From positions 1 through 15,361 of the forward strand of contig WFQA01000049.1 in NCBI GenBank assembly GCA_015487255.1: a DNA stretch of 15,361 bases, written 5' to 3'. The translations under genes and the position numbers were made by a program. The stretch comes from Paracoccaceae bacterium. Lineage in GTDB: Bacteria > Pseudomonadota > Alphaproteobacteria > Rhodobacterales > Rhodobacteraceae. The notes beneath the pieces are model-generated. The model was not told where the DNA came from. It saw only the letters and a program-made list of their open reading frames with translations, and ran no database searches. The number at the start of each line of letters is the position of its first letter. Positions within the stretch are counted from its first letter, which is position 1. Shown here piece by piece: positions 13,656-15,361 of the stretch.

Positions 13656-15140
13656 CGGCAGCGGGGCTTGCTTTCCGGGCTTTAGCTCTATCTCTTTGGC
13701 GGCAATTTTATCTGTTGGGGGAATGGGGTATTCGCCGCTAAAGCAGGCGTCACAATATTGCGGTTGCTCGTTGTTGCGCGGCTTGCCCTCGGTAACGGCG
13801 CGGTAAAGTCCGCTAATGCTGATGAATCGCAGGGAGTGCACGCCCAGATGGTCGCGCATTTGCTCTTGGTTCATGGTGCTGGCCAGCAGCTTGCTGCGCT
13901 CGGGGGTATCAACCCCGTAAAAGCAGGGCCACATGGTGGGCGGGGAGGCGATGCGGAAATGCACCTCCCTGGCACCGGCATCGAGGATCATCTCCTTGAT
14001 CTTGCGCGAGGTGGTGCCGCGCACCACGGAGTCATCAACCAGAATAACCCGCTTATCCTTGATCAGGGCGCGGTTGACATTGAGCTTGAGCCGCACCCCC
14101 ATATTGCGGATCTGCTCGGTTGGCTCGATAAATGTGCGGCCCATATACTGGTTGCGGATAATGCCCATGGCATAGGGAATGCCGCTTTCCTGGCTATAGC
14201 CGATGGCCGCCGGGGTGCCGCTATCAGGCACGGGGCAGACCAGATCAGCCTCCACCGGGGCCTCCTTGGCCAGCTCAACCCCGATGCGGCGGCGGGTTTC
14301 ATAGACCGAGCGGCCGCCAAGGATGCTGTCGGGGCGGCTGAAATAGACATGCTCGAAAATGCAAAACCGCGAGGGCTGTTTGGCAAAGGGGTATGAGCTT
14401 TCCAGCTTGCCACCGGTGATCACCACCATCTCGCCCGGCTCGACCTCGCGGATGAAGTCAGCCCCGATGATATCCAGCGCGCAGGTTTCGGAGGCCAGCA
14501 CATAGGCGTCATGCAATTTGCCGAGCATCAGCGGGCGCACGCCCAGCGCATCGCGCACACCGATCAGCTTGGTGCGTGTCATGGCGATAACGCTGAACGC
14601 CCCCTCGACCCGGCGCAGCGCGTCTTTCAGCCGCTCGGGGATGTTGGCCTGAAACGAGCGCGCCATCAGGTGCACGATGCACTCGGAATCCGAGCTGCTT
14701 TGAAAGATCGAACCATGCTGGATCAGCTCTTTGCGCAGCGCCTCGGCATTGGTCAGGTTGCCGTTATGGGCAATCGCCACGCCGCCCATGGCCAGTTCGG
14801 CAAACAAGGGCTGCACATCGCGAATCGCGGTTTGGCCCTTGGAGCCGGAGGTGGAGTAGCGCACATGGCCAATGGCGAGGGTGCCGGGCAGGGTCTCCAT
14901 CAGGCTGGCTTTGGTGAAATTATCCCGCACATAGCCAAAGCGGCGCACCGAGCTGAAGCCGGCTTCGGGCGCATATGAAACAATCCCCCCCGCCTCCTGC
15001 CCGCGATGTTGCAGGGCGTGCAGGCCAAGGGCGACGAAATTGGCCGCCTCACCCACATCGTTAATGCCAAATATCCCGCATTCCTCTTTGAGCTTGTCAT
15101 CATCAAAGGGCAAAGCGGGCAGAGTGGGCATCGGGGGCAT
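13650..15140 (-). CDS. purF: Amidophosphoribosyltransferase PurF (Fe-S type)
   Basis: A 496-residue enzyme that makes 5-phosphoribosylamine from PRPP and glutamine, the first committed step of purine synthesis. A 20-residue propeptide precedes EECGIFG, whose Cys21 becomes the N-terminal glutaminase nucleophile after processing. Next come HRGQEAGGI, GHVRYSTSG and HNGNL in the Ntn amidotransferase domain, and VILVDDSVVRGTTS (365-378), the PRPP-binding motif. Cys260 (RFCIFEHVYF), Cys406 (WPCFYG), Cys463 and Cys466 (YCDACFSG) match the 4Fe-4S ligands known from the B. subtilis enzyme, so this is the cluster-containing type. I chose the ATG at 15140, which has AAAAGG 7 nt upstream; the frame opens at a TTG at 15188, and an ATG at 15131 is also possible. 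The stop overlaps the convergent LysE-type gene by a few bases. Confidence 0.96.
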   Translation of the reverse strand: MPPMPTLPALPFDDDKLKEECGIFGINDVGEAANFVALGLHALQHRGQEAGGIVSYAPEAGFSSVRRFGYVRDNFTKASLMETLPGTLAIGHVRYSTSGSKGQTAIRDVQPLFAELAMGGVAIAHNGNLTNAEALRKELIQHGSIFQSSSDSECIVHLMARSFQANIPERLKDALRRVEGAFSVIAMTRTKLIGVRDALGVRPLMLGKLHDAYVLASETCALDIIGADFIREVEPGEMVVITGGKLESSYPFAKQPSRFCIFEHVYFSRPDSILGGRSVYETRRRIGVELAKEAPVEADLVCPVPDSGTPAAIGYSQESGIPYAMGIIRNQYMGRTFIEPTEQIRNMGVRLKLNVNRALIKDKRVILVDDSVVRGTTSRKIKEMILDAGAREVHFRIASPPTMWPCFYGVDTPERSKLLASTMNQEQMRDHLGVHSLRFISISGLYRAVTEGKPRNNEQPQYCDACFSGEYPIPPTDKIAAKEIELKPGKQAPLPL

Positions 15141-15234
15141 GGCGCGGCCTTTTACAACGGGAAGCTTGCGCGCCTTATAGACGCGCAAAACCGGGCTGTC
15201 ACCGCCTTAAAAGCATTTCGGGTTAAGAATGACC

Positions 15235-15289
15235 CACTTTATCCATCAAACACATTTGCAAAGCAAATGCTGGCTTGATGGATAAGGTG
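15235..15289. repeat. Long interrupted palindrome upstream of purF
   Basis: Outer arms TTATCCATCAA (15239-15249) and TTGATGGATAA (15275-15285) are perfect over 11 bp and extend outward through one T-G wobble to CAC/GTG (15235-15237 region with 15287-15289). The inner arms CATTTGC (15253-15259) and GCAAATG (15263-15269) pair around an AAA loop, separated from the outer stem by an asymmetric bulge (3 and 5 nt). It lies about 95 bp before the purF ATG. No T-run follows on the minus strand. Confidence 0.75.
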
Positions 15290-15300
15290 ACCCCTGTCAC
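15287..15300. repeat. GTGAC inverted repeat adjoining the long palindrome
   Basis: GTGAC (15287-15291) and GTCAC (15296-15300) with a CCCT loop. Its first three bases are also the outermost pairing partners of the long palindrome, so the two folds compete slightly. Confidence 0.4.
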
Positions 15301-15318
15301 AAGGGAAACTCAAAACAC

Positions 15319-15335
15319 GATAATCAGTTATTATC
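15319..15335. promoter_or_regulatory. Possible operator, GATAAT inverted repeat
   Basis: GATAAT (15319-15324) and ATTATC (15330-15335) flank a 5-nt spacer, about 180 bp upstream of the purF ATG. The A+T-rich dyad could be a repressor site or promoter element; I recognise no regulator. Confidence 0.3.
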
Positions 15336-15361
15336 TGCCGGGGGGGTGATCGGGTTTACCA

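Larger units (their letters stand above)
15141..15361. other. purF upstream region with three inverted repeats
   Basis: This 221-bp stretch should carry the purF leader and perhaps its promoter. It contains a long interrupted palindrome (15235-15289), GTGAC-CCCT-GTCAC (15287-15300) and GATAAT-N5-ATTATC (15319-15335). At the far edge, minus-strand frames close at 15331 (TAA) and about 15326 (TGA), so the last codons of an upstream gene, such as cvpA that often precedes purF, could lie here. The piece is too short to identify. Confidence 0.4.

Overview
The window looks like ordinary chromosomal DNA of an alphaproteobacterium, most likely of the Rhodobacterales (Roseobacter/Rhodobacter-like). 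I infer this from a fairly G+C-rich composition judged by eye, the gene families present (GSCFA-domain protein, fabD-fabG, yfgM-bamB-der block, BioY, Fe-S-type PurF), and the typical alphaproteobacterial variants of Der and PurF. No tRNA, rRNA, CRISPR array, insertion sequence or phage gene is visible.

Layout: (1) 1-2711, minus strand: fabD, fabG and a GSCFA-domain protein that runs off the left edge. This gene has no stop inside the window and is easily overlooked. FabD makes malonyl-ACP and FabG reduces the 3-ketoacyl-ACP, so this is part of the fatty-acid synthesis operon. The usual next gene, acpP, is not in view because the GSCFA gene sits directly behind fabG. (2) 2712-3240: 529 bp without a credible gene, filled with short perfect hairpins. 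(3) 3241-7775, minus: an RND efflux permease and its periplasmic adaptor, translationally coupled by a 4-bp overlap. The permease has two extra predicted membrane helices and a changed proton-relay signature. (4) 7970-11463, plus: yfgM-like, bamB and der, the block also known from E. coli: a translocon-associated TPR protein, a BAM-complex lipoprotein and a ribosome-assembly GTPase. (5) 11464-11628: a convergent gap with several hairpins. (6) 11629-12282, minus: an SDR-fold protein with a degraded catalytic serine position. (7) 12404-13655, plus: bioY, closed by a clear intrinsic terminator, then a LysE/RhtB-type exporter whose stop codon abuts that of (8) purF, 13650-15140, minus, the first committed enzyme of purine synthesis. 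(9) 15141-15361: the purF upstream region with a long interrupted palindrome and two further inverted repeats.

I see no undescribed multi-gene system that I can defend. The most unusual signals are non-coding. Several gaps contain mini-hairpins with cores of the form GC-GAA-GC, GC-GTA-GC or GC-AAA-GC. Two copies of an 11-mer, in gaps 8.7 kb apart, keep the same stem architecture with different but still complementary flanks. The protein-level oddities are the GSCFA gene behind fabG, the enlarged RND permease and the serine-less SDR. All calls are from reading the sequence; no database search was run.
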